Positions 48,228-58,308 of a stretch of DNA of 64,000 nucleotides are shown here, piece by piece. The notes under the pieces were generated by a model. It saw nothing but the letters and a program-made list of their open reading frames with translations. It made no database searches and was not told the DNA's origin. Numbering within the stretch: position 1 is the first letter of the stretch; each line of letters opens with the position of its first letter. The DNA is from Epiperipatus broadwayi. Its lineage: Eukaryota; Onychophora; Udeonychophora; Euonychophora; Peripatidae. The position numbers and the translations under genes are program-made. Location: the NCBI GenBank assembly GCA_028023455.1, contig JAQFVV010000158.1, positions 2,492,661 through 2,556,660 of the forward strand, read 5' to 3'.

Positions 48228-48357
48228 AAAGTTAAAACTAAGTTAAGCGTTGGGGGTCGAGTGGTCAGCACAGCCACCTTACAAGCAAGTGTCTCGGGTT
48301 TGCGGGTTCGCTTCCCGGCCGATGTTTTGACACATGAGAAAAAAAAAGTTAAAACTA
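48228..48357 (+). mobile_element. tRNA-Leu-like SINE with 13-bp target-site duplication
   Basis: The body (48241-48344) is flanked by the perfect 13 bp repeat aaagttaaaacta at 48228-48240 and 48345-48357 and ends in an A-rich tail. The tRNA part shows a GGTCGAGTGG A box, a GCGGGTTCGCTTCCC B box, a six-pair acceptor stem (48248-48253 with 48319-48324, two G-U pairs), an anticodon arm at 48275-48291 with CAA at 48282-48284, and a long variable region. That fits type II tRNA-Leu(CAA), but U33 is A, one anticodon-stem pair fails, and D-stem pairing is poor. It is a retroposed tRNA-derived element, not a working tRNA. The 66-codon frame across it is chance. Confidence 0.8.
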
Positions 48358-48768
48358 CTTTTCGTAATCAAAGTGAAGTCTAAAAAATCTCATAGTTAAG
48401 TGTAATAAAAGGAAAATTTGTCTTAATTATTTAATTAGATATTTCCTTCATCTTTAATATGTTTACTGCAAAGCAACTTAACTCATAGTTGTATTTTTGT
48501 ATTGGACTGTTTCCATCATTGAACTGTTTTTTTTTTACTTTGTACAATTTTATTAAATAAATACAATTTCAAAATTAGGCTTTAAAATTTTATATTAGTA
48601 ATTAGATATATTTCACAACTTAAATAGACATCAAATATTTATGCGTATGTACATCCAAAAAACATATTTGGATTCCTAGAAGTTGAAAATTCCAGATATA
48701 ACTATCAAGAATTGTCAAACAGTCTTTTTATATATTCTGAGAAATCAATAGAAACAATAAATAAATAA
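48358..48768. other. AT-rich stretch with a possible FB-T arm scrap
   Basis: 48496-48620 begins attggactgtttccatcatt, which resembles the outer end of an FB-T arm, and continues with ttaaaattttatattagta. It is too diverged to be sure. Nothing else is seen. Confidence 0.35.
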
Positions 48769-48890
48769 CCAAATGGTTTATTAGTTGGGAGTTTATAATA
48801 CCATACTGGAACCACAATCTATAAACTTTGAGCTCCTTGATCCACCACTCCAGCAAAATCTTAACCCATAGAGAGCAATAGAAATAATGA
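48769..48890 (-). repeat. SINE-A copy 4
   Basis: The minus strand has a B-box-like GTGGTTCCAGTATGG and the shared 3' part TATAAACTCCCAACTAATA with AAACCATTTGG. The 5' head is diverged. Confidence 0.5.
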
Positions 48891-49771
48891 AACATGTACT
48901 CTTAACTGTGAATACCATCCACAAATCAATCATACGATGTAATTACATAATTTAACTGCTAGTAATTAGGATAAAAACAAGAATTAAATGAATTAATTTT
49001 CTAACTTTGTGATATAAACAAAAATAAATACCATAATAAAACAAATCTATAATTTACTCCTAAACATCATTAACTCTATTTGCACAACTATATTAATTTA
49101 CACACATTACCTATAACCTCTCTGTATCATTTTCTAAGTATTTTCCATCACTTGATTATCAAATATATCAGTGGATCATCAATCCTTTCTCAAGATACAA
49201 CTTAACACACCTGCGAGAACATTAACAGAGAAAAATTTAGATTTGAAAAATGATCCTGTCACAAAGTCTCATTTTCTGCACTTAGAAGTGTCAGAATTTT
49301 GGATTTCACTTTAGAGCCAATATACTGGATTAGCTACTATAGTTGTTAAATCTCTGTTGCCCTTTGGATCATCGTATCTCTGTGAATTAAGCTTCTTGGC
49401 ACTTATAGGAATGAAATAAAATAAAAAAAGCAGGAATGATTACAGATGGTAAATGAGAAGTTATGTCTGTGTTCATCTAAATTAGAGACACATTTTGACA
49501 AAATTTTTTCTTAAAATCAATTGCATCCCTCTCACTAATAACATTATTATCATATTACCTATATATATTATATGTTCATAAAACAATGTTATTTTATTGT
49601 TGTTATAATAAGAATTTACTTATTTTTATGTCTACTAATACAGTATATTTAATTTTTTGGGATTTCTATTTAGTATGTTGCAAACTAGATTCTCCTCGAC
49701 CAATGTGCTGTAAGCTAAAAAAAAAATTGGCAGACACTAATTTATATTTTACCTTGACTGAATAAATAAAT
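48891..49771. other. AT-rich non-coding stretch
   Basis: No gene is supported. 49180-49420 is slightly GC-richer without a recognisable motif. Confidence 0.5.
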
Positions 49772-50631
49772 AACTGCTATTTGAACAGAGACAAAACTCT
49801 CCATACAGTAGTGCCACTCAGTGCAAGCCAACGTAATCAATGGACGCAGGAAGATTTGTGCATAAAATCCCTATCTAGTACCTACTCATCCAATATCCTC
49901 AGACTAGTTTCTAGATTGTGGCTTGGAACTGTGGATCAGAGAGCACTGCATCTAGATCTTAGAATCTAATGCAATCCTCCAGCAGCCACCTTTTATCTTA
50001 TTAGTTAACTATAAAGTTTTGAATCCAAAATGAAAACAATGTTTCAATTCAAGCTCATTAGACTGTATAGTCTTATAGATCTGAACTCAGTTCAGCATCC
50101 ATACCTTTTGGTGTCTGTTTCTTTAATAACCACGGTCACCATAATCTTATTGGGCACAATTTCCACTAAACATCATATGATCACCATTCTTTATGCTTAC
50201 ACAAGCTGTTTATACAGAGGCAAAACTCTCCAGACGGTAGCACTACTCAGTGCAAAACAGAGTATTCAATGGATGCAGAAAGGTTTGGGCCTAAAATCCC
50301 TGTCCAGTGCCTTCTCATCCAAAATCCCCAGACTAGTTTCTAGCTTGTGTTTTCATTTCAGACTCAAAGCTTTATAGTTAGCTGATGAGATAAAAGGTGG
50401 CTGCTGGAGGGTTGCATTAGATCCTAAGATCTAGGTGCAGTACTCTTAGATCCAAGGCACCTCACTGATGAAAGCACTAGTCTGGGAATATTGGATGATT
50501 AGCGACTAGATAAGGATTTTATGCACAACCCTTCCTGCATTCATCGATTATTCTGGCTTGCACTGAATGGCGCTACAGTATGAAGAGTTTTGCCTCTGTG
50601 TAAACAGCTAGTTAGTGGCAACTGTTATTTG
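49772..50631 (+). mobile_element. FB2 element, locus C (rearranged multimer)
   Basis: Flanks are aactgctatttg (49772-49783) and aactgttatttg (50620-50631), a 12 bp direct repeat with one mismatch. Inside are a minus-oriented arm (49784-49985), a spacer with ttcagcatccatacctttt (about 49990-50210), a second minus-oriented arm (50215-50345), and directly against it a plus-oriented arm (50346-50612). All hammerhead-like cores are broken: the left one lost CTGATGA, the right one lost stem II and GAAA (50460-50500). This is an older relative of locus B. Confidence 0.75.
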
Positions 50632-51085
50632 TTTTATAAAAGATATATTGACTGACTGATTTATCAAAGTTTTAGCAAAAAAGTGCCCATTTAAAAATTT
50701 AATAATAATGAATAAGATTAAATACTTCTTAAAAGATTTAAATTCTTACCCAGGCCATCTCAAAAATATAAATTTTGATATTAAATGGTTCATCAAACAG
50801 AATGTATAATCTATAAAGAGTTAATATAAAAATACGAAATCTTTTTTCAAAATGCAAAATGAATAAATTTTGTACTGAGGTTAAAGGGCAATAATGACTC
50901 CGATGATGCATAGAAATATGGCATTTTTTACAAAAGTGAAGAAAATTAGAGTTATTAAAAAAAAGTGAGAAGATGCAGGAAGAAGTATAAATTCAAAAAT
51001 TTTAATCCTAGAATTTAATGAAAAGTGTAATAAGTGAAGAAGGGAAAATGAAATATATTTAGCTTAAAAAAATGGAGGGGGTAGG
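50632..51085. other. AT-rich non-coding stretch
   Basis: Nothing is recognised; a small atggagggggtagg patch precedes the RTE tail. Confidence 0.6.
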
Positions 51086-51234
51086 TATATCATCATCATC
51101 ATGATCAACCATTATCAATCCACTGCAGGATGAAGGTCTCTCCAAGTTTAATCCACCATCTTCTCTGATCTTTAGCTTTTCTTCTCTACATCACCTCTGC
51201 ACACTTTCTTATTTCATCCATCCATCTCGTATGT

Positions 51235-51658
51235 GGTCTCTTTCTGGGTCTTTTACAATCTCTTGGAATCAAGTTTAAGATTGCAATTATCCATCTATTA
51301 TCATCTCTTCTAGCAATATGTCCAGCCCAAGTCCACTTCAATCTTTTAATTTTTTAGTGAGGTCAGTAACACCTGTTTGTTCTCTTATGGTACCCATACA
51401 TTGCATTTTCAATCTTTCCTTGCTTTCATCCATCCATCCCGCATGTGGTCTCTTTCTGGGTCTTTTACAATCTCTTGGAATCTATTTTAAGATTGCAATT
51501 ATCCATCTATTATCATCTCTTCTAGCAATATGTCCAGCCCAACTCCACTTCAATCTTTTAATTTTTTAGTGAGGGCAGTAACACCTGTTTGTTCTCTTAC
51601 CCATACATTGCGTTTTCAATCTTTTCTCGTTACTCCCAACATGCATCTCTCCATACTT
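51235..51658 (-). repeat. 212-bp tandem duplication in the 3' end of RTE copy 1
   Basis: The phrase ggtctctttctgggtctttt occurs at 51235 and 51447, and the following ~200 bp repeat (gcaatatgtccagcccaa, gcagtaacacctgtttgttc or close variants). Copy 2 has a single version (60160 onward). The duplicated part encodes the KRLKWSWA-type C-terminal segment, so it disrupts the end of the ORF. Confidence 0.85.
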
Positions 51659-51659
51659 C

Positions 51660-53390
51660 TTTGAGTGGTCTAGAGTGTCTGTATTGCTCTTCTATTAAGT
51701 GTCCAAGTTTCTGATCCATAAGTGAGAACTGGTAAAATACATATGTTAAAAACCTTCCTTTTCAAACACATAGGGACATTTCCTTTTAGTATCAAGTTAT
51801 TTCTAACAAAAGCATTCCAACCAAGTTTAATTCTATGATTAATTTCATCCATTATGTTTCCATCTGTATTAATAATCTGACCAAGGTATTTGTAACTGTT
51901 AACTTCTTCTAATTCATCATAAAATCGATTAAACATTACTTTAGTCTTTTTAACATTTATCTTTAGTCCTACTTTCCTCTGATAACTCCTGCAACATTTC
52001 CTGCAATTCTGAAGCATTATTTGCAAAAACAACTGTATCATCTGCAAAATCTAAATGACTTAAATAATCTCCATTTACTTTCACTCCTTTAGTTTCCCAT
52101 TTTAATCCACAAAATACTTCTTGCAGCACTGCTGTAAAAAGTTTTGGAGATATGGAGTCACCTTGTCTTACACCTTTCTCAATGTTGACTTTCCCAGTAT
52201 CATTATGTAATCTAATTGTTGCTGATGCATTTTTATAAATATTCTTTAAAATATGATAATATCTGGATCTATACCTTGATGATCCAATGCTTTAATCACT
52301 GAAGAAATGTTTATAGAATCAAATGCCTTTTCATAATCTACAAATCCAAAACATAATGGCAACTCATATTCATTTGTCCTTTATATAACTTCTCTCAATA
52401 CCTGGATATGATCTACTGTACTAAAACCACTTTTAAATCCAGCTTGTTCCCTTGGTTGGTGGAAATCCAATGTTCTTTGTAGACGAGTTGTAATTATCTT
52501 GGTAAAATTTTTTGTATAAAACTGATAAAAGGCTGACAGGTCTGTAATTTCTAATATCTTCTTTATCACCTTTCTTAAATATTAATATTATTACTGCATT
52601 CTTCCAATCATCTGGTACATTTTTATCATTTAGACATTTGGTATATAACTTTGCTAAAAAAAATTCTATTTCTTCACCTGCTTCTTTTAATATATCTATT
52701 ATAATTCCATCATTACCTTGAGCCTTTCCTTTCTTCATACATTTAATTGCATGTTTCACTTCTTCATTTAAAATTCTGGGCAATTCAGAAGATGTAATAG
52801 AAATAGGAGGTACTTGTTATTTATTACTATATAATTCTTGATAAAAATCTTCTAATTTCATGATGTCATCTCTCTTTTTAGTAATAATTCCATCTTTTCT
52901 TCTTATTGCAGATATAAATTTCCTACCAATACAAAAATGTTGTTTTACATTCTTGAGACTTTTATTTTCTTCTACAGCTTTCCTTGATAGTTCACAGTTA
53001 TACTTTCTTATATCATTTTCAATTCTTTTCCGTATCATTTTACAAAATTCGAGATATTCAATCCTTTTTAATGCATCATTTTTGTATATCTTCATATTCC
53101 TTCTTTTCTTCATAAATTCTCTAATCTCAGTAGAAATTTTATTGGTCAATTGCTGCTTTTTTCTACCAACTATCTTTGTTGTAGTTTTTAAAAGTGTATC
53201 AGTTATTTTCATATTAATTTCATTCAAATCTCAATCATGTTCAAAATCTACTAATACTTGAAACTGATTTGTAAGTTCTAATTTAAATTCATTAGAATGT
53301 TTCTGAAGATTAGAAATATCAACTGTAAAAATTGTTTTTCTTAATAATTTTTGTCTCTCTAGTTTTGCATCAACACTTATCTTACATCTT
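51660..53390 (-). pseudogene. RTE copy 1 linker, reverse transcriptase and C-terminus
   Basis: Segments in order: basic linker (ITDTLLKTTTKIVGRKKQQL), NDGIIIDILKEAGEEIEFFL, IRNYRPVSLLSVLYKKFY, HQPREQAGFKSGFSTVDHIQ, VRQGDSISPKLF, SHLDFADDTVVFANN (catalytic DD near 52040), EVNSYKYLGQIINTDGNIM and LTYGSETWTLNRRAIQTL. Several frameshifts and stops break the frame (for example TGA near 53232, where copy 2 has TCA, and TAA near 52817, where copy 2 has GAA). The family enzyme is an RNA-dependent DNA polymerase acting at the nicked target. Confidence 0.85.
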
Positions 53391-54084
53391 ACTAATCGAT
53401 GATCACTTCCTGTGTTAAATTTATTAAGAACATTACAATCTTGAAAAATGTATTTCTATTAGTCAAAATATAATCCAATTCTGCTGTACCTTCACTGGGA
53501 TGCTTCCATGTCCATTTCCTTTTAACATTTTTCTCAAAAAAAGAATTCATAATATAAAGTTTTTCTTTTTCAGCGAACTCCACTAGTCTATGTCCTCTCT
53601 CATTTCTATTACCATAACCAAAATTACCCACAGCACTTTCATCTTTCATTTGTTTACCAATTCTAGCATTAAAGTCTCCTATACCAATTTTAAAATGCTG
53701 TTTACTATGATCTAAAGCCTTTTGTACATCCATATAAAAATATTCTAGTACTTCATCATTATGAGCGCTTATTGGGGCATAAACCTGAATTATCTGCATT
53801 TGGTATCTGCTATTAAGTTGTATAACTAATCTTGCCACTCTGTCTGATACACCATCAATATCCACAATATTGTCCTTCCACTTTTTATTTATAATAAATC
53901 CTACTCCAATTGTATTTCCAATATTTGTGCCTTTATAATAGAGTGCATGTCCACTTTTTAAATCAATTGTCTCTTCACCTTTTCTTCTAACTTCACAAAG
54001 TCCAATAATGTCCCATTTAATATAAGACAGTTCTTCTAATTCTTGCAATCTTCCTTCACTTGCTGCAGCTGTAAATACCTAAAT
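53391..54084 (-). pseudogene. RTE copy 1 endonuclease domain
   Basis: The frame reads LEELSYIKWDIIGLCEVRRK (the E of the LCEVR metal site), VARLVIQLNSRYQMQIIQVY and APIS, IGIGDFNARIG (catalytic D/N, 53656-53681), ERGHRLVEFAEKEKLYIMN, GTAELDYILTNRN and, after a frameshift near 53420, GSDHRLVRCKI (the SDH motif). All catalytic landmarks are present. The frame upstream opens after a TAG with VFTAAASEGR and has no ATG, so translation of this copy would start abnormally. Confidence 0.85.
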
Positions 54085-54152
54085 AAAAAGTCATCTTCAA
54101 ATGGCAGCCTGGGTCCGCAATCAGGAGATTCTTAGCACGCCCCGCCTTTGGC

Positions 54153-54176
54153 CACCAACCGCTGCCTTGGTTGGTG
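54153..54176 (-). other. GC-rich hairpin in RTE 5' leader
   Basis: CACCAACC (54153-54160) and GGTTGGTG (54169-54176) form a perfect 8 bp stem with an 8 nt loop. The surrounding leader (54085-54215) is strikingly GC-rich for this window. It may act in promoter or RNA-level control of the element. Confidence 0.6.
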
Positions 54177-54297
54177 ACTTTACAGCTTACCTGGGAATAA
54201 GGGTCATGATTTATTTTTGTCTGTCATAATTGTATATATATCTATTAGGAAAATATCATTTACACAAACATTCATTCTGCCTTATCAAGCAACTGAG

Positions 54298-54376
54298 AAG
54301 AAAGACCATGGTGTTCTTGATCTTAAACTCAGAGATAAAAAGCCAATAAACTCACCACACTGGCTAATACGTGTTG
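54298..54376 (+). CDS. candidate exon or coding relic next to RTE copy 1
   Basis: A plus frame open from about 54217 to 54414 contains KKDHGVLDLKLRDKKPINSP followed by HWLIRVGEQLIHVHILYK and a stop. The text is protein-like and less AT-biased than the flanks. An AG at 54296-54297 and a donor-like GTTG|GTGAGC at 54377 would delimit 79 nt starting in phase 0. The acceptor tract is only fair. It could instead be a fragment of another element. Confidence 0.3.
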
Positions 54377-54414
54377 GTGAGCAGCTCATCCATGTTCATA
54401 TACTATATAAATAA

Positions 54415-55340
54415 TCACATAGTAATAACAGCTGCAATGACAAAAACGTATGGAGTGGAAATTAGGAATTTGCCCTGCTCGGTTCCTTTAAGGCCTCTAA
54501 AAGGAATCAAAGGGTCTCCTTTCAGTTAATAGCAAACTCCTTTCTGCAGCTGGAAGGTATATATCAATATTTAAATAAATGAAAAAAAAAATTCTATAGA
54601 ATTATTAGGAATTAGAATTGAGAAGAAAAAAGATTGAAACTGATTATAAATCTGGCATGTTTCTCGTGTAACAAATATGAGGCGTGTAGAATTATTTGGA
54701 AGAAATGGTGATGCAAGCTTTAATATCTGGAAATTATGCATTTTATATTGACCAGAGATTTCATTCATTTTTTAATAGAATACAAAAAGTAGTAGATGAG
54801 ACAATTTAAGAAGTAGGAGAAAGTTGTTTTTTAGTGAGGAAAGTTGGGAAAGTTATAACATATGAATAAAAATAGATTTGAAAAAATAGTGTTTAACTGG
54901 GATATATGAAAAGGACAATAAACATATTGGGCAAAATATTTTATATAAAAAATGAAATAAATGTGAAGAAAATGCAATTACAAATGCATAATTATGAGGA
55001 TTAGATAAAAGAATAGGTAAGTTAGAAAAAAAATTAAATAGAGTTATAGAAAATGAATAAAAAATAAGATCTATGATAACCCTAATAGGAGCTTACTATT
55101 ATTTGATTCTAGGATAGAATCTTTAGACAATCAAGAAAAGATTAAAATGGAATAAGAATTTGGATTGTGCATATAAAACACAAATTTTTGAATTCTAAGA
55201 TATTGAAAGAAAATCATGATAAATTGTATGGAGATTGTGTCAAGTCTTTATAATGAAACTGGGGAATATTGGAATAGAATAAAAAAGTTATGGAATAGGA
55301 CAAAAAAGAAACAGGACTGGGGAAAAAAATAAAAGAGTAA
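54415..55340. other. A-rich stretch, possible LINE relic
   Basis: The plus strand is purine-rich with many broken Lys/Glu/Ile-rich frames, as expected if it is the eroded upstream part of the frame at 55341-55637. No motif is diagnostic. 54480-54520 is a small GC-richer patch. Confidence 0.35.
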
Positions 55341-55637
55341 GAAGCAGATGAGTTTATTACGATATTTAAGGCTTTTAGAAAAAGAGAAAAATTTATAATT
55401 TGGTTAACAGGGTTTCCTATACCCAGAAATGTCAGATTTCCTTTAACAAAAAGCTGTTTTATCTCACAAAGATCTGCTTACTCTAAAAAATATACAAAAG
55501 CAGAAAATAATCAATTAGAGATATTATGGGGTGTTTGGTCCCTTAGAAATAGGTTAATATTTGAAAAAGGGATTGATTATGATCCAATTAAATTGGATGA
55601 TTTACTTAATACAAGAAATAAAAGAGCAAGACAATAA
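55341..55637 (+). pseudogene. LINE-like C-terminal coding relic
   Basis: 98 codons are open on the plus strand after a TAA (55338-55340), with no ATG at the start, reading ADEFITIFKAFRKREKFIIW, then TGFPIPRNVRFPLTKSCF, LEILWGVWSLRNRLIFEKGI and a stop at 55635. The W-x2-W-S-L-RN-x3-FE pattern resembles the end of some LINE ORF2 proteins. Upstream catalytic motifs are not recognisable, so the assignment is tentative. Confidence 0.35.
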
Positions 55638-57774
55638 ATTCTGCCAAAAGTGATTGTTTGAACAAACTTGGTCATGGATGGAAATAAAACAGAATATGAT
55701 CCTGTGGGTATTAAACTGTAAAACTGCATACCAAATGAAATGGAATTTGCTATGGAAGAAATTGAATAACTCATCTAATAGGGGCCAGGTAGTAAATGGA
55801 AAAGGAACTTTGTAAATGGTCAGGAGATTATAATGAAGAAAAGAAGAACATGTGATGGTAATTATGATTTACAGAACATTAAATTGTTGAAACATGTTAG
55901 ACTAGGCAGTTATCATTGAATATAGCTTTAATGTGAATCACTAAGTTGTTTATATGTAATTTATTGTTTCTAATTATTGAATTTTAATACGTTGGATGTA
56001 AATAGAAATCTTCATGGACACTAATTCAAGATAAATTATACTAAATCTTGGTTCTTTAAAAAATTATCAAAATGATAAAAATTTACTGCAAGAAGGGATA
56101 AACCCTACTGATTTAGAAGGGATAAATTATTAACCAAAATAAATTGATTACATAGAATGCAAAGTTGCAATTCAAATGATATAAAGATATAATTTCTGCT
56201 GGTCTTTGTAGCAATACAATAGATAGGGATAAATAGCGGCTCCAAGTTAAATAAGAATCTTAATTTAATTTTGAAACATTCTTGATGTTTCTATTACAAA
56301 AAATACAAATAATGTATTGAAAAATTTTAGTTTCCTTTAAAATAGTTACATTATGGGTATTATGGTTTTCATTTTGTGTATATTATGACTATGTATAACT
56401 CATGGCAAAATAGATTGCCCTGAGGAAGTTCATGGGTTTTGTGTGACTAGGCTCGGATAACTATTGGGGCTTGATGGTCCTGGGCCTTGGACCTCGTTGC
56501 TTATTATAGTAGTTGGCAAAATGCTGAATGGCTGCCTATTCGGATGAAGCAATTGGGTTTTCACCTTGAGATCCAAAGTGTGGTAATCATGGGCCTTCTA
56601 AGATGCTCATCCGGGGCTAGATCATATTGATCAATGCACAAATAGATGTTAAATATGATTGGTAATACACTTATATAGATATACAAAATGTATAGCCTGC
56701 TATAATCAAATGAATAATTTGTTATACTTATAAAATTAAACGCTTTGCAAGTTGTAACGGGAAAGTAGACCCAAAATAATCTGTAATCTTTTGATCAATA
56801 AAAATTGCTCTTGAAACATAAAATAAAATTTCATAAGGGGCTTAATATTTCCCATCTGATAAAAAGTTCAAATGGCTTCAAAACTGAAATAGTTTTGAAA
56901 TGGTTGTTAGAACTTTATTCAGAGTGCCTTATATTATTTCCATTAATGTGTGTTCATGTCTATAAATATATAAACAAGCACATACAAATGTTTCATTTTC
57001 AGTTGTATAAGTGCTTTTATCCTTTAAAAAACGGCTGAATAAATTACCACTCTTGCTTTTTATTTCTACTCTATTAATGCAGTCAAGTCAGTGATGAATG
57101 AACTGCATAGAAAAAAATCTTAATTTGAAATCCACATTTTTTGTATTTAAGATCTTGCTGTATATTTAAAAAAAAAAAGTTTCATTTTTACATAAAAACA
57201 CAATAACACACACACATTTTTATCAATTACAAAAGTGAAAGCTTAATACTGCTTCATGATAATTAGTTTCATTTGTCTGTCAAAGAAATAAAATTAAGAA
57301 AAATAAAAAAATAAAAAATAACCTCTCCCTACTCTTTTATTTAATACTACTATTTAGATTGAATACTTGATGTTTTAGCATTATAAAATAAATATTAGGA
57401 TGTTGAAAAAAAAAAACCCCTACAGATTATAGTGACACTAATGAAGATAACTGACATGGTATATTCTCTATTCAATTTCAAAAATCTGTCTTGGAGAAAA
57501 ACCCTGATATTAGTTGTAATCAAAAAATATTTATTGTATCAAATGATCAGACTTTCTCTTTTTGTATTTTCCTCAGACAAGAATTGATCAAGAAATATTT
57601 ACATATATTTTACTGAGTGTGTCAAGAGTAAAACTAAGAAAGAAAAACTAACTACCATATTTTTATATTTAAAATAAATCAAATAGTGAAGTATCCGACT
57701 TTTGTCTTTATTAAATACTGTATACTCTAAGCAATATTCTATTTTTTTTCAACAACTTTTTCTCTTAAAGAAAC
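55638..57774. other. AT-rich stretch with a GC-richer patch
   Basis: 56400-56650 is GC-richer (ggggcttgatggtcctgggc near 56466) and may be the untranslated end of an unidentified element. No gene is supported elsewhere. Confidence 0.45.
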
Positions 57775-58308
57775 ATGATAGTAATCTGATATGTTGGATT
57801 ATTTCCATTATCTATCAGTAAATTTTGAATGTGTAGAAAATTTTAAACTTTGTTTAAACTTTTGAAATACAAACAACTTATTAATAATAACACACAAAGA
57901 GACAACACAGGTTAGTAATGACACAAAGTTTTGAGGAGTAGTATTCTCCACTCTTCTTCAGATGTTGCTGGCCTGATCAGAATAGTTCAGTTGATTAGAG
58001 GTTTTGCTTTAAATTCAATATTGGAGAATATAAAAGTGCAAGTTCAACTCGTATCTAATAGTGTCATTGGTCAGGCCAGCAAAACCTAAAGAAGATTGGA
58101 GAATAATACTACTTAAAACTTTGTGTCATTACTAACTTGCATTGTCTATTTGTATGCTATTACTAACAAGTTATTTGTATTTGAAAAATTTAAATAAAGT
58201 TTAAAATTTTTCATAAATTTAATATTTATTGATAGATGATGGAAATAGTTTGCCATATTATGACATCTAATATACCATCATCACAAATCTTCAGGATGAT
58301 AGTGATCT
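57775..58308 (+). mobile_element. FB-T element, second complete copy
   Basis: The 508 bp element (57788-58295) is flanked by 13 bp direct repeats with one mismatch, atgatagtaatct (57775-57787) and atgatagtgatct (58296-58308). Inverted arms lie at about 57788-57978 and 58072-58266, with a ~29 bp tail beyond the right arm ending cttcagg, as in the 10.8 kb copy. The central tRNA-like core is on the plus strand, opposite to the 10.8 kb copy relative to the tail. Hammerhead-like boxes in both arms are mutated (GAAA lost on the left, CTAAAGA on the right). Confidence 0.75.
57975..58055 (+). other. tRNA-like core of FB-T, second complete copy
   Basis: An A-box-like TAGTTCAGTTGATTAGAGG (57983-58001) and a B-box-like GCAAGTTCAACTCG (58038-58051) are separated by a segment containing ttaaattcaatattgga, which corresponds to the same segment in the 10.8 and 37 kb cores. 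Confidence 0.55.

Larger units (their letters stand above)
51086..54215 (-). mobile_element. RTE-clade LINE, copy 1 (near full length)
   Basis: The minus strand has a GC-rich leader (54085-54215), AP-type endonuclease, RT, the RTE C-terminus and a tail of TGATGA-type repeats (about 51086-51100). Order and motifs are those of the RTE clade: one ORF with APE endonuclease and RT, GVRQGD block, FADD box, a GSETWTL end and a DRxRWxxLGExF terminus. Lesions include a frameshift near 53420, stops at about 53232 and 52817, and a 212 bp duplication near the 3' end. Similarity to copy 2 is very high where both exist. Confidence 0.9.

Noticed and set aside
48183-48383. 66-codon frame across 48.2-48.4 kb
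   Set aside because: It translates through the tRNA-Leu-like SINE and its duplications; not a gene.
52860-53261. 133-codon plus-strand frame, repeated at 61556-61957
   Set aside because: Both are antisense shadows of the RTE linker coding region; their conservation reflects the shared element, and they are rich in Phe/Ser/Leu as expected for the complement of Lys/Glu codons.
54085-54215. HDV-like self-cleaving ribozyme in the RTE leader
   Set aside because: A CTAAG phrase recalls the HDV J4/2 region, but no nested double-pseudoknot pairing (P1 with P2 and P3) could be laid out; only a plain hairpin is supported.
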